From assembly GCA_009363875.1 (NCBI GenBank), contig CM018681.1:39697510-39761509 (forward strand): 64,000 nt of DNA. The letters run 5' to 3'. The position numbers and the translations under genes were made by a program. A model generated the notes under the pieces. The model worked only from the letters and a program-made list of their open reading frames with translations. It searched no databases and had not been told where the DNA came from. This document shows, in pieces, positions 22,301-33,326 of the stretch (position 1 is its first letter; each line of letters begins with the position of its first letter). This stretch comes from Mikania micrantha (taxonomy: Eukaryota > Streptophyta > Magnoliopsida > Asterales > Asteraceae).

Positions 22301-23995
22301 ACGATCATCTGGTAATGGAACTCGAAGCAGCTTCTCAGAACAGATGACTTCCACTCGGTTAGATGAAAGCCAATCCATTCCAACAATGATGTCAAAACTA
22401 CCCAGCTCCATCGGTATCAAATCGATGGTAAATGTATAATCATTTAGTGTCAATGGGCAGTTCCTATAAACTGTACTAACTGTGATCTGTTTCCCGTTAG
22501 CTACTTCTATAATGTAAGGGGAGTCTAACTGTTCCTCTATGGAATCTAGTTGGCATGCAAAGTCGGTAGAGATAAAACTCTGATCCGCACCAGTATCAAA
22601 TAGAACAGATGCATAAAAGTCATGTAAGAGAAACGTACCAGTGACCACATTTGGGTCCTGGCGTGCAGCTGGTGCTCCGATAGCGAAGGCTCGTCCACGG
22701 GGTGCTTGAACTGCTGGTTGTGCCTTCTTCGGGCAGTTCTTCGCAAAGTGGCCTTGTTCACCACAGTTGTAGCATCCACCATGGTTCTGATTAGCTGGTG
22801 GAGGGAGAGCCAAAGCAGCATTGTTGACTGCTTGGTTAGGTGTCACCCAGCAGTACTGGACCCAATGGCCCTTTCTTCCACATCCCGTGCAATGCTTGCA
22901 GGGAGTGTTAACAGCATGATGATACTGACACTTGGCACACAGAGGAAACGTGCCAGTGTAAGGTTTGCGGTTGGGGTTCTGTGGTGCTGCTGCTACTTGT
23001 TGAAGAGGTGTGGCCACCGTGTAGTTCTTGATGGTCTTCTGTTTCTTCTTCTGGTGGTGGTGGGGTTTCTTTGAAGCCTCTGCTTTGTTTTTGCTGGGTT
23101 CAGCCTCCTTCTTTAAGACTCCAGAGGCTACCATGAGATCAGTGAGTTTCCCAGACAATCTCACTGCAGATTCAACAGTAGTAGGGTTGGCTGAGACAAC
23201 CATGCCCTGAATGCAGGCGGGAAGTCCACCCACATATCTGTCTATTCTTTTCTCCAACGTTGGTACCATGTCAGGTACCAGGGCAACTAACTCGTGATAA
23301 CGAGTAGTGTAACCTATGTGATCAGCCCCCTTCATCACATGGTTGGATAGTTCAACCTCCAACTTCTGTAGCTCATTCTTGGGGCAGAATTCTGTTCGCA
23401 GCAGTGCCTTAAAGTCTTCCCATGGCATTGCCATAGCTTCCTCTCTTCCTCGGGCGTTGATCTGACTATTCCACCAAGTCAGAGCCCGCTTGTTGAATGT
23501 TCCAGCTGAATAACGGACCTTGTGGTGTTCAGGGCAGCTACAGAGATCCAAAGTTGTCTCGATCTTCTCAATCCATTGAATTAATCCAACGGCGCCTTCA
23601 GACCCACTGAAACTGGGTGGTTTACATCCTACAAAGGACTTGTAGGAGTAGTGAGATGAATCTCCAGTATTTCCACTGGCTTCTCCTGATGTGTTGCCAG
23701 TGTTGAGGATTTCATTACGAAGACGAAGGAACATCTCCGGTATGGCTTCTTTCATCTGATTTGTCATCTGGCTACTCAGTAACGTCACCAGGGCGATAGT
23801 AGCAGGATCCAGAGTCGGTGTTGTGCCTGAACCAGATGCTTGAGTAATCAATGGAGGAGGGGGAGGAGGAGGTGGAGGAGGTGGTGAATCATTCGGCGAC
23901 GGTGTGGAGGAGTGTGGAGCCAAGTCTTGTGGTGGTAAAGGTAACAAGGGAGGTTGTCTTCGCGGCGGCATTCTGATCATAACAAATAAAGTCAT
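19307..23995 (-). CDS. E2 gag-pol polyprotein, intact (gag-PR-RT-RNase H-IN-chromodomain)
   Basis: A 1562-residue polyprotein for virus-like particle assembly, reverse transcription and integration. Initiation is likely at MPPRRQ (residue 9, base 23971); the annotated ATG adds eight residues. Domains: proline-rich N-terminus; gag core to about 300; zinc-finger region CTGCGRKGHWVQYC and CYNCGEQGHFAKNC (about 370-425); protease DTGADQS (467); RT with RMCIDYRELNK and FIDD (about 700 and 803); RNase H YCDASHQG (about 948); integrase HHCC finger (about 1145-1185) and catalytic D, D, E (MDF about 1208, ISDRD about 1270, GQSER about 1303); GPF region (about 1445) and a chromodomain-like tail (about 1506-1555). 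The spacing from SDRD to the Glu is the canonical 35 residues. Chromodomains guide integration to particular chromatin in this group. Confidence 0.95.
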   Translation of the reverse strand: MTLFVMIRMPPRRQPPLLPLPPQDLAPHSSTPSPNDSPPPPPPPPPPPLITQASGSGTTPTLDPATIALVTLLSSQMTNQMKEAIPEMFLRLRNEILNTGNTSGEASGNTGDSSHYSYKSFVGCKPPSFSGSEGAVGLIQWIEKIETTLDLCSCPEHHKVRYSAGTFNKRALTWWNSQINARGREEAMAMPWEDFKALLRTEFCPKNELQKLEVELSNHVMKGADHIGYTTRYHELVALVPDMVPTLEKRIDRYVGGLPACIQGMVVSANPTTVESAVRLSGKLTDLMVASGVLKKEAEPSKNKAEASKKPHHHQKKKQKTIKNYTVATPLQQVAAAPQNPNRKPYTGTFPLCAKCQYHHAVNTPCKHCTGCGRKGHWVQYCWVTPNQAVNNAALALPPPANQNHGGCYNCGEQGHFAKNCPKKAQPAVQAPRGRAFAIGAPAARQDPNVVTGTFLLHDFYASVLFDTGADQSFISTDFACQLDSIEEQLDSPYIIEVANGKQITVSTVYRNCPLTLNDYTFTIDLIPMELGSFDIIVGMDWLSSNRVEVICSEKLLRVPLPDDRVLEVRGDQAKRSVKIISCIKACKCLQKQCIAFLAHVVEKEKDKKKIQDVPVVKEYPEVFPEDLPGLPPVRPVEFRIDLIPGATPVAKSPYRLAPSEMQELSNQLQELLDKGFIRPSYSPWGAPVLFVKKKDGSFRMCIDYRELNKLTIKNRYPLPRIDDLFDQLQGAQYFSKIDLRSGYHQLRVQDEDIPKTAFRTRYGHYEFMVMPFGLTNAPAVFMDLMNRVCKPYLDQFVIVFIDDILIYSKTQTEHEQHLKKILELLKKEQLYAKLSKCEFWLREVQFLGHVVNSEGIHVDPAKIEAIKNWDTPKTPTEIRSFLGLAGYYRRFISNFSKIALPLTKLTQKSEPFVWEQKQEDAFQTLKQKLCDAPILSLPEGCDDFVVYCDASHQGLGCVLMQRDKVIAYASRQLKVHEKNYTTHDLELGAVIFALKIWRHYLYGTKCTIFTDHKSLQHIFDQKELNMRQRRWVELLNDYDCVIKYHPGKANVVADALSRKERVKPLRVRAMGMTVQTSLRDKIIQAQQESVDRGNLKKELDCGAEKHLEIKPDGMIYYQERIWIPAVDELRKLIFDEAHKTKYSVHPGADKMYQDLRGFYWWPGMKKDIAEYVGQCLTCAKVKAEHQRPSGLLEQPEIPLWKWEQIAMDFITKLPRTSSGHDTIWVIIDRLTKSAHFLPMRETFTMDKLARLYIKEIVVRHGVPLSIISDRDSRFTSRFWQSLQNSLGTQLNLSTAYHPQTDGQSERTIQTLEDMLRTCVLDFGGNWDSHLPLIEFSYNNSYHSSIGCAPFEALYGRKCRSPICWTEVGDNRITGPELIQETTDKIAQIQRRLQATRSRQKSYADKRRKPLEFQVGDRVMLKVSPWKGVVRFGKKGKLAPRYVGPFEIIERIGPVAYRLRLPNEISGVHDVFHVSNLKKCLVDESLIIPIEEIQVDEQLHFIEEPLEIMDRKVKQLRRSRIPIVKVRWNSRRGPEFTWEREDHMKSKYPQLFEEEAASDNNS

Positions 23996-24131
23996 CGGTT
24001 AGTGTAATGATCAAATACAGAAGACAGTATGCAAATAAGCCTTAAATCCTATGTTCTCTACATGCAGGGTCCCTGGGTTATAGTCTAGGCCAAACCGTTT
24101 AAATAAGTGACCTATATTTCTCTATAACCAT

Positions 24132-24145
24132 GGCTCTGATACCAA
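24132..24145 (-). promoter_or_regulatory. E2 primer-binding site (tRNA-iMet)
   Basis: Minus strand TTGGTATCAGAGCC next to the 5' LTR end, complementary to initiator Met tRNA and intact. Confidence 0.9.
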
Positions 24146-24147
24146 TC

Positions 24148-27100
24148 TGTCACACCCCGAGCCGGCGGGGTAGGATCGGATTTCCCCGTCGGGCGGAAGG
24201 TTCTCGGGGCGCGATATCGTGAGTGATAATCAAGGTGATCAGATTGTTTACAATGCACATGATATAAATGAGAAATGCTAAATAGATTAGAATTACAAAG
24301 TTAAATTACATCCGTATCGTTCATAATTTAACAATGTAAATCAAATCATAAACATCATAAAATATCTATCTTGTAACTGCACAAGATATACAAAATAATT
24401 GTATGCTGATGTTCCAAAAATATGCAGGTCCAAAAATACTAAGTCTTCTATCTGAAGTCCTAGTCCAAAAGCATAAGTTCTCTAGTTGACCTGTTCATCA
24501 CCTAAGAAGTCATGCAAAAATAAAATCAACACATTGTTGGTGAGTTCATATAGTTTAAGTATTTAAAATGATTTGAAAACCTCCTTTGGTAAAGACCCTA
24601 ACCTCATTAACACCACATGTAATATCCACATCGGTATGCTTATATATAGGGCATATGTAAGGGACAAGCCCTAGCCAACATCCCACCACATACTAATATG
24701 CATATGACACTGCTGTTAATGATAATTAAGCATTTTTACCCTTAACACAATCCCAATAGTTCTTCTGTTTATTGTCCCTGTCATTACAATCATTTGAAAC
24801 CCCTGTTGACTTCATAAGTTCGTCGCACAATATGATCAACCATACAATTGTATAAACAGTCATAAATGCTTAATTAAATAAATAAGTAAACATTTAATAA
24901 AATCTAAGTCCTTTTGATTGGGGCCTTTGGTCATACTCGAGTAGACTAGTCTGTCAATCAAGGTACTTAGTAGTTAGGGAAACTGTAAATATCCTCAAAC
25001 ATACGACCTACAAATCAAACGGTCTAGCTAGGACTTCTTGAAATGTAGGGTATTTGTTTCGTCTGTTTTGGCATATGTTATCTCTGATATTTCCCAGGTT
25101 TTCCCTTGAAAATGATTTATTGATTCGTCTGATTCTGTTACAAGATGTACTTAACTTGTTGATCAGAGAATACTAGATTCATGGATCAATTGTACACTTG
25201 ATTCATTGTTCAACAAACACTCAGTTTGTATAACATTGAATATCGTCTTTGCAAAGATTGGTTCGTTTGATTCGTTGAAATCCCACACTTGTTTCGTCAA
25301 AATGTTTCATATGATCCTTTGAACTCACCCACTTGATTTGTCAAAATGTTTCACTTGATTCACTGAAATCACTCTTTTGATTCGTCAAAATGTTTTGTTG
25401 GATTCACTGAACTCACACACTTGATTTGTTAAAAATGTTTCCTTTGACTCTTTTGAAATGTTTTGTTTTATTTGAAAGGTTTAGTTATATCGATTATTCA
25501 CTTAATTGATAAGGAATAACTTCGTAAAACCTGCATAAAATCTTCCTAGACATAATCTAGGATAACATTTATATATATAAAACATATAAGTTTAAAAGCA
25601 CTTAAGTAAACAATTTAAATAAACAATTTACGCATGCTTCTCAGCCCCGCGTTTTAAAACAAAAATGTTAGAAAAGGGGCAATGAACTCACCTGTGTTGA
25701 TGTCTAATGTACTATCACAGAATGCGCACTCTTGTTTGTGAGCTAAGTATCTTCGATTCCTGAGTTATTTTATAAGAATTCGAATATAATAAGTACGCGT
25801 AATAATCGTTGTGCCTAAGTTTGTGTCTTGTTGTGTGTGCGACTATGTGTCTTAGTACTATGTGTATCTAGACTCTAACCTAGCTTAGCTACCCTTTTAG
25901 ATCCCAAATCCCATAGTTAGCTGTAATATATTACCTTTACCTTTTTAGAAATTTCGGCAGAGTTTCCTTTGTTTTTAGTCCAAATCCAGACAATTTATAT
26001 TGTCTATTTTACAACAAAATCCAAATCAATTATAATAAAACTAACTTTTATAACTATATAACTTTAAACAAAAGCAATTACTTGAACTTGCTATGGGTTG
26101 CGTGTTGACAACATAAGGTCAAACAACCCATACTTAGTTCGTCTCATTGTATTCCCATTGACTTTATAAAACCCATGTTTATATGTTTGAAAAGTGTAGG
26201 ATATCTTTTATATTGACAAATCCTTGGTATTGATAAGTTGGAAATCGGTTAACACCCCAAATGGTCACTTTGAACCATTATCGGTTTTAACATATAAATC
26301 TCATGGTTTTACTTAACAAATTCAAGGGTTATAATACCAATTGGTTATTAAAGCATATGTTTATAGATTGGAAGAGTTTAGAAAGCTTTTGTGTTAAAGA
26401 AAACTTAGTATTGGTGGCATTCCAAATCGGTTAACACCAATGGAACCCAACTTAAACAAAAATAACTATATGACCATTCAGCTAGGGTGATTAAGGTTCT
26501 TGTGGTCATAACTTGATCATAGGAACTCCAAATCGAGCAAACTAAAGCTCCATGATCAAGTTCGGGATGTTAGCTTTTTATCCATTATTTATAGGCTTTC
26601 TAATTCGTCCAAACGAGGCTCCAAACAGATGGTATAAAATCAATGCTCCATTCAGCACCTTCTGAATTAGGACGCTGTTTTCACCCATTTAGAGTCCGAA
26701 CCAACGAAACTTGTCTTGATGAAAGTTGTTCCTAACATATTACACTACTAGGCTGGAAAGTTTCGTGAGTTAACTAGAATGTTTTCTATGTTAAAACACG
26801 AAAGAAATGGCTGGCAGAATCTGCCCAGTTAGGCAGCCCATAGCACAGCCATTTCATGGCTTCTAAATTGCTATACACAACCCCAAATTGATCCCCAACC
26901 CTTCCAATCTTTAACCCCTTATGTTCCATGAGTTCCTAGACAAAATTAGTGTAATTCCTAAGGCGTTAAAGGGTCCTAAACGAGCCAAGAACACTGCTGT
27001 TTGTCAGAACAGCATCAACATCTCGAACAGTCCCTTGGCCCTTCGATTTTTTTTTGACAATAACCAGCTCCATATCAATTCCCAACTAACCCAAACATCA

Positions 27101-28307
27101 ATCTAATGTGTTCCTAAGCTTCCTAAGTCAATTTGGTGCAAGTCTTAGGGGTTTTGGAGGACAAAAACGGGATGAAAAGCTGCTGGGTTCGAGCAAAACG
27201 AGTCTAACCGCAGCAGCCCACAAAATCGGCTCGTTTGAGCTCGTCTTTGGTCCGTTTTTGATGATTCAAAGCCCTATTTCTTCCTCTTGACACGACCTAC
27301 AAGTTTCTATAGTCGTTTTGGTGTTTATCCTACTGATTTGAAGTGATAAAAACGTTTAAAACTCACCTGGTCGGAACAGTGCAGAAAACCCTCAAATTCA
27401 GCCTCTTCTTTTGCAAACTGCGACCGATAGCACTCGTTTCAGCTCCGATCGCCTGTACTTCTGTGTTCCTCTCGTTCTCACGGTCGTTTCGAGTACTAGT
27501 ACGTCGAATTTGGTGGAGAAATGAGAAAGTTATGAAGGTTTGAAGTTGGGAGGTGAGGTGGTGACGGGAAAAACGCAAATGTGGGGAAGAAAGGGTTCTT
27601 CAGCTGCAATTGTGAAGAAGAAGGGGAAAAAAATTGGGGTTTTATACCCCGGGTGTTTACCCGCGTGTTCGGTCTCGCCCGGTTTCGGTTTCGCGCGTCG
27701 TTTTTCGTTATTTTCGTAACGAAACGTTACGATTTAAAATAGGATTTATAAAATCAATTTAGGTTGTGATTCCTAATAAATTAATTAATATCTTCTATTT
27801 ATTTAATTTAAAATATTAATTAACTGTTTAAATCGAAATGTAAGGTTGTCGCGCGTATTCGTTCGAATCGTCACCCGTACGAACACGACGATAACCATAC
27901 TTTTCAATATTGTTTTCTAATTATCGGATATCATTTAGAACGTTAAACCATCAGATTTATTCGCACAGATCGTCATCTATACGAATAACCCGTCAGTTTA
28001 GCATTCACATCACGAAATCCGTGTGTTTTGTTCTGTAAAGCCTCACATACGTTTATACATAATATAATCCTAACAATTAATCACATGATGGTTCTGTCTT
28101 GTCAAATAATTATCTGACTCAAGAACCATTGTTCTGAACTTTGTTTTTCAGAACTGATTTCTGAATTTGTTCGTTGATGGCATGAAATGACAATGAAACA
28201 TGATATGACTATAATAAGCAATGAAACACATATAGTTCGTACCTGAATACTGTTCGTTTTACTGTAGAGATCACTGTTCCGGTGACGGTTCCGGCACTGA
28301 TGTTACA
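24148..28307 (-). repeat. E2 5' LTR (4160 bp)
   Basis: Same length and content as the 3' LTR. Its promoter would read leftward: TATAAAA is the reverse of 27640-27646. The single difference I noted is C at 24810 against T at 15775. My comparison was by eye and not exhaustive. Confidence 0.93.
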
Positions 28308-28312
28308 GATAT
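28308..28312. repeat. Target-site duplication of E2, right copy (GATAT)
   Basis: Matches 15108-15112; the W aORF resumes after it. Confidence 0.9.
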
Positions 28313-28975
28313 AAGGCAGAAGGTAAAATTATGAGTTGGGCATACTTTCAAGACTTGCAATGCTATGCAGTTAAAAGGGAGCAAGGGATCCGGTACTTCA
28401 AACATCCCCATGACTTTAAGACGTTGCCCGGATTCGAGGTAACTCCACTTGCATGTCTGAAGACGATTTATAGTGAAGACTCAGGGATGTCGTCTTGGTT
28501 TTCTTGACAGATCCAGTTTGAGTACCGGAAGAGATGGGTCAGCTTCAAGCCTCACCAACCAGAGAGATACTATCAACCGGAGATTTATGCAGACACCCGA
28601 AGACATAAAGTTATCCTGAAGTGGCTGCCTCCTAAGGTCATGAAGAAGATTCCATTACAGAAGATGCCTAAAGACATTTTGGACAGTTTCCGATGGTGGT
28701 ACTATGATGGAAGAACTGCTAATGCAGTGATTATCTTATGCAAAGACAAAACATGGGATACTGTACGTATCTTTGATCCCATGTGGATGACTAATCTGTC
28801 ACATAAAGAAGTGAAGGCCCTGTGCAGATGTCAGATTTTCTTTGAAGTTGAAGATATGGAGCAGGCACTACAGTTCATGAGAGTTATCCGGATATGCATA
28901 GTGTTTGGAATTCATGCCAGCTCTAACTGGAAAGCTATTTCAGATAAATATTTCAAGAAAGGTGCTGATAAATAG
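28313..28975 (+). pseudogene. aORF of element W, C-terminal domain
   Basis: Third block of the W accessory protein. It includes a segment with FKTLPGFEV, an in-frame TGA at about 28506, and the most conserved domain of the family at 28685-28960: FRWWYYDGRT, then AVIILCKDK and RIFDPMW, ending with FGIHASSNW. The same order of motifs occurs in Y (59985-60290), Z (45300-45580) and X (54900-55150). It ends at TAG 28973-28975, 12 bp before the polypurine tract, as expected for the last gene of the element. The domain is not one I recognise. Confidence 0.65.
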
Positions 28976-28986
28976 GAAGTAGGTTC

Positions 28987-28995
28987 AAGGGGGAG
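28987..28995 (+). promoter_or_regulatory. W polypurine tract
   Basis: AAGGGGGAG two bases before the LTR start; the same AAGGGGGAGTTTGT context is seen in Z (45793-45805) and, in reverse, in X and Y. Confidence 0.75.
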
Positions 28996-28997
28996 TT

Positions 28998-29627
28998 TGT
29001 TAATGCATGTAATGTCCCTAGTTCAGTATTTTGTATGTCTTGGATTATGTAAAGTTCATGTTATTAATGAAATAGACTTTTGAGTATTGTTCGTATATGT
29101 TTAATTGAGTTTATTATGTTTATCTATGTTTGACTTTGACTTTAACTATGTTACAGACCCATTCGGGCGAATGATACCTAAGAATGAGTTCTTTCGGACG
29201 AATGAATGCCTAGCGAATGACTTAGGCGAACAAATGAGTCATCCGCATGACTCATTCGGTTGACTAAGCTCATTCGGTTGAGCCATTCGCCGAATGAGTG
29301 TTTCGCACTACTCATTCTGCCGAATGAGTACAACTTATATATAGGGCTGAAAACAGAATGTTTCATAACTCTCCGAGCCCCCTCTCTCCCCTGAGCACTC
29401 CTCTGTCATATCCCTTGGGTTTTGAGCCGCTCCTACCTCTCCAACCTCAATTCCCACCTCGTGGTGTTCGATTTCGATCAAAACGTTGACTCCTTATCGT
29501 CGGATTGCCATGGGGAGTGGTGGTTTCGATTGGAAAAACCTTGAATAGGATTCTGCACTATTCAAGGGCCTGTCGAGCAGATCTCTCGAGGAACCGAGTT
29601 GTTTCTGAGTGTTTCTTAGGACGTACA
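28998..29627 (+). repeat. W 3' LTR (630 bp)
   Basis: Starts TGTTAATGC after the polypurine tract and ends in TACA; the end was set by comparison with the Y LTR (628 bp). It carries a cluster of CATTCG/CGAATG motifs, often arranged as the inverted repeat CATTCGGCGAATGA (29160-29330), directly upstream of a TATATATA box at 29336-29343. The region after the TATA matches Y around the GATTGGAAAA motif. Confidence 0.75.
29160..29330 (+). promoter_or_regulatory. CATTCG/CGAATG motif array upstream of W TATA box
   Basis: About ten copies of CATTCG or CGAATG lie in 170 bp, several as near-palindromes with a 1-2 bp centre. The Y LTR has an equivalent array (59636-59800). The position just upstream of TATA suggests an LTR enhancer, which is inference. 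Confidence 0.55.
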
Positions 29628-30078
29628 ATGATCACTGTATCTCTTGTCAAAAGGGGAAACAACACAGACAATCACATAAGCCTAAAGTTGAAACTTCCAT
29701 CAACACTTCTCTAACTATGTAAAATATGGATCTTTTTGTTCTAGTGTCAGTTAGGAGTGTAGTAGAAGATCTTTTTCACTAGTTGTTACTAATGATTTTT
29801 CTATATTTTCTTGGGTGTTCTTTTTAGCAGCTAAATCAGAGACTCCTAAAATCTTCAAGAATCTAAACATTAAATTAGAGAATGAGTTTACTGCACAAGT
29901 CAAATTTTTTAGAAGTGATAATGGAACAACATTCAAGAACCATAATCTGGAGTTTTTTTCATCCAGAAGGGTATTACTCCCCAGTCTAGTGCTTCATATA
30001 CCCCTCAACAGAACGGTGTTGCTGAACGGAAGAATCGCTCTTTAATTGATACTTCAAGAACTATTGGAAAATAAGGAC
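29628..30078 (+). pseudogene. C: decayed Copia integrase fragment
   Basis: Readable in pieces: CQKGKQHRQSHKPK (end of the HHCC zinc region) near 29645, MDLF near 29730, FFLAAKSE near 29815, RSDNGTTFKN near 29912 and NGVAERKNR near 30015. These are the conserved integrase landmarks of Copia (first Asp, second Asp, catalytic Glu). Stops and frameshifts are present. W was inserted into it on the left, and the LTR of B begins at about 30079. Confidence 0.65.
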
Positions 30079-30762
30079 TGATGAGCAAAACCACTGAAGC
30101 CCAACAACAGAATAACAACCGCAGAATGCCTAATCGCTGACACTTTCTCACAACCATGAGTCTTCCTCTGAACAAAACCACTGAGCTTCAACATCGGAAG
30201 CACAATAGCGGATGGTTCGCAAAATAACAACCACAGATCTTTCTAACTTCAGAAGATAACAGCTGAACCTTCTTCTTTCGGAAACAACCACTGTTACGGA
30301 AGACAATTGCTGATCAAACAATAACAACTGTTGATCAGACTTCGAAGGATAGACTATCGAAGAACATCTTCCGAAGAATAACCACTGATCATTCAACAAC
30401 TACTTCAACCTCGGAAGTACTAAAAACTGAATAATTTCTGAAGACTTGTATTTCTGTGGTTGTTGACTTTGTATTATTTGTACTCTTCTGTTGATTTAGT
30501 GTCTGTAACAGTGTCAGTTAATTGTCTTATTCTTTTTTGTCATATAAGATTGAATGTTTAGTATTTATACCCCAACATTCCCTGAAATATTTGAATTGAA
30601 GTCCCCGAAAATTCCTTGTGCTATTATTCTGTCTTCTCCTTTTATAGCAATACTAAACAACCTGAAAATAACTAAGTGTTAAATTAAGAGGGAGTGAATA
30701 CCTAGGCTTTGACCTTGAGTCTAAAGTCTATATTCGTGGTTAAATAACTCCTACTAGGTTCA
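30079..30762 (+). repeat. B 5' LTR (approximate ends)
   Basis: The right end is placed just before the primer site; the left end is placed at TGATGAGC because the recognisable integrase of C stops there. Contains CAACAACC/AACCACTG motifs and a TATTTATACCCC segment near 30560. The ends are uncertain by several bases and no matching full 3' LTR is available. Confidence 0.5.
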
Positions 30763-30766
30763 ATAA

Positions 30767-30780
30767 TTGGTATCAGAGCC
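30767..30780 (+). promoter_or_regulatory. B primer-binding site (tRNA-iMet)
   Basis: TTGGTATCAGAGCC is an exact initiator-Met primer site. Confidence 0.8.
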
Positions 30781-30998
30781 TTGTTCTTTAACCTTGGTTT
30801 AACCATCAAGTCTAAAACTCAAAGCTCTCTCTGATATTCGGTTGTTTAGTCTCTCTAAAACTTTGTTTGCTTTTTACTTCATCTGATTTCAAATTCTGTA
30901 GGTGTTTGGTTTTGAGCTAAATACTGTTCAAAACCATTCAAACAAACAATCTTGAGAAATCATCCTTTTATTGATTCTCTCATACAGTTTGTGACCAA

Positions 30999-31174
30999 AT
31001 GGCAGAAAACTCACCCTTGATCCTCACAACACAAGACCTGCCACCAAACTACCTATACTGGCAAGGCATCCGTATAACATTCGGCAGAGACAAATGTTGC
31101 ATTTCCTATCCAACAATCACACTGGTTGTTGGAAGTCAGTTATGTTCGTACAACACAAACCCATGGTGTTGTGA
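30999..31174 (+). pseudogene. B gag, N-terminal fragment
   Basis: ATG 30999 starts MAENSPL, about 220 bp after the primer site, the usual place for a Copia gag. The frame degenerates within 40 residues and is cut by the solo LTR S. The other side (48549 on) continues with gag-like sequence, and together they define the insertion point. Confidence 0.5.
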
Positions 31175-33326
31175 TGTCACACCCCAAGCCGGCAGGCTGG
31201 ATCGACTTTCCTGTCGGGTGAAAAGTTCTCGGGGCGCGATATCGTTTGATAATCGAAATGATCAGATTGTTTACATAGCACGTGATACATAAATGAGAAA
31301 TGCTAACATGGCAATGAAATAGAATTACAAAGTTAAATTACATTGTTTCCTCATAATTTAAGTAAGAAAATCTAATCAAAAGAATCAATGAGTTTCTATC
31401 TTGTAACTGTACAATATATACAAAAGATGATTCATTGTTCTGTCACCCAAAAGTATGCAACACAAAATGAAGCTAGGTCTTCTAAAAGTCCACTAGCTTA
31501 GTTCTTGAATATAGGAAACTACACCTGTTCGTCACCTGAGAAAACATGCATTTAAACAAAGTCAACACTAGGTTGGTGAGTTCATAAGTTTGATATTTGA
31601 AAGCCTTGAAATGTTCACATACACAATCACATTGTCATACTTGTTTGTAAGTTGTTTGATTCACCCGTTCACACAATGGCCTTTCCATAGTTATATTTAC
31701 AAGTGATATCTCATCCTATTAACTATTCTTATATATAGGGCATATGTAGGGGAACAAGCCCCAGCCAACATCCCACCACATATCTAATAGAACTTAATAC
31801 CACTTGCAATACAACTATGGATCCCCATTTTCATTTCACTTGTTCGTTTGTATTCATCACCCATTGTATGATATGTAGAATAATATAATAAGAGGGGTTT
31901 AGTTATCAAACCGAAGTATTGATAAAACCTTTGTGTATTAAGGAGATTAGATTAATTTAATCTGATCCTTGTTATTATTATATTTCTTGTGGGGTTAACT
32001 ATTAATTACTTTTAAATAATAAGAGTGATAGTTAACCAATTTATATTTGTTCTCATCTTGAAGTGCATAGAGCCTAAAAGGAATCCATTGTAATCATCAC
32101 GTAATCAGATTACAATGCATCCGATTTACCTCTACCACTTTGTATTACCATAGACCTCATCGAACTGTTACTAGCAATATGACATGAGAGAAAATAAATT
32201 CCTCAGTCTACTAGTAAACAAGAAGCGATGGATTAGTTACAATATCACTGTCGATTGATATCACCATGTGTCGTTTACCAAACCTGACTGATCGTCGCCC
32301 TGTTACCGGTCATACGTTACCAGCCAATTGATGTTACGACTAACATACCGACCTCACTCGTCGGAGGTTTGTCAAACCATAGTACCACTATGCTATCGTC
32401 GGTTTAGATCCCACTAAATTAATTGGTAAACGATTCTGAGAAGGGACTTACAATGAAACTTGAATATATGGCACATGATTGACATGATATAATACAGACA
32501 GTTCAATAGCAATCAATTGTATTGTGTTCGTCAATGTTGTTTGTTCTCAATGTTGTGTGTTCTAATTGTTGCTAATAAAGTTATATAAGATCTTGTCTTA
32601 TTAAACAATATTAGTTGTTGCGAGAATGATGTTATCATGAAGGTACATTATCATGTTTATCACTATAGTTGTTCCATATAGTCATTATGTTGCCACTACA
32701 ATGTTGTAGGAACCATTCTTACAACACTTAGTTGACTCAGGTGGTGGATACTGTTTGTTGTTGTTCTTGTCATCTTGTTCACATGTGATAATTCTCTTAT
32801 TTCTCTTGTAAGAATAATTATGTGTCATAAGATAAAATCTTACAACTACATTATTCTATTGTGTTGATGAATTATGAAGTTATATTATCATGTTCATCAT
32901 AGTTGTTTCTGTCATATAATGATCATACAAGCATGCATACAATGATAAACGATAATAAGTCAAGCAATATTATCTAAATCAAAGCATAAGCATTATGTTA
33001 AACATAAAAATTTTAAGTAAATAAAAGGTAAGCATGCTTCTCAGCCCTGAAAGTTAAAAATCAGTTAAGATTAGAAAAGGGGCGTATGAACTCACCTTGT
33101 AGTAGTTGTGGTTGACTTAGCTTAAACAAGAAATGCACGCGCACTTGGTTGGATTTGTTGTTGTATTCATGATCCTGTATTCATTTCACGTTGTATGTAA
33201 CTTATGAGTATAAGTCGTTAAGTACATGTTTGTGTTTGTGTTTGTGTTAGCCCTAAAATTGGCTAACACCCATGAGTCGCAGTCATCACTCGGCCCTGTT
33301 TACTTGTTAGTGCCCTTAGAAACACT
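31175..33326 (-). repeat. S: solo Tekay LTR, left part
   Basis: Starts TGTCACACCCC, the reverse of a Tekay LTR end, and keeps landmarks of the E2 LTR: TATATATAGGGCATATG near 31730, CATGCTTCTCAGCCCTG near 33033 and GGGGCGTATGAACTCACC near 33079. No gag-pol adjoins it on either side. Element Z interrupts it at 33327. The total LTR length (both parts) is about 4.37 kb, close to a full LTR. No gene is present. Confidence 0.75.
33322..33326. repeat. Target-site duplication of Z, left copy (ACACT)
   Basis: ACACT directly precedes TGTTAGT and is repeated at 46330-46334 after the 3' LTR. Confidence 0.9.

Larger units (their letters stand above)
15113..28307 (-). mobile_element. E2: complete, very young Tekay/Del-like Gypsy chromovirus
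   Basis: A 13.2-kb element in reverse orientation with two 4160-bp LTRs, perfect TSD, primer site, polypurine tract and a 1562-codon gag-pol ORF without stops or frameshifts. The LTRs keep exact register (constant offset of 9035) along their whole length, and I noticed a single difference (T at 15775, C at 24810). With every catalytic motif present it is the best candidate in the window for an autonomous element, and a possible helper for E1-like defectives. It shares LTR ends and pol with E1 but has a different LTR interior, so it is a related subfamily. Confidence 0.93.
1..29627 (+). mobile_element. W: SIRE/Maximus-like Copia retrotransposon (3' part), split by two Gypsy insertions
   Basis: Only the 3' part of this element lies in the window; gag-pol and the 5' LTR would be to the left. 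The visible pieces are the aORF in three blocks (1-1755, 14513-15112, 28313-28975), a polypurine tract (28987-28995) and the 3' LTR (28998-29627). Joining the blocks across the two Gypsy insertions gives a colinear protein, and each insertion duplicated 5 bp of W (GGGAA and GATAT), which proves the nesting order. Assignment to a SIRE-like lineage rests on the extra ORF after pol and on similarity of the aORF to that of element Z, whose pol is visible. W is inserted in an older Copia integrase remnant that resumes at 29628. Confidence 0.75.

Noticed and set aside
30999..31292. 97-codon ORF as a host gene
   Set aside because: It is 220 bp after a perfect primer site and crosses into a Tekay LTR; it is the start of a Copia gag fused to LTR sequence.
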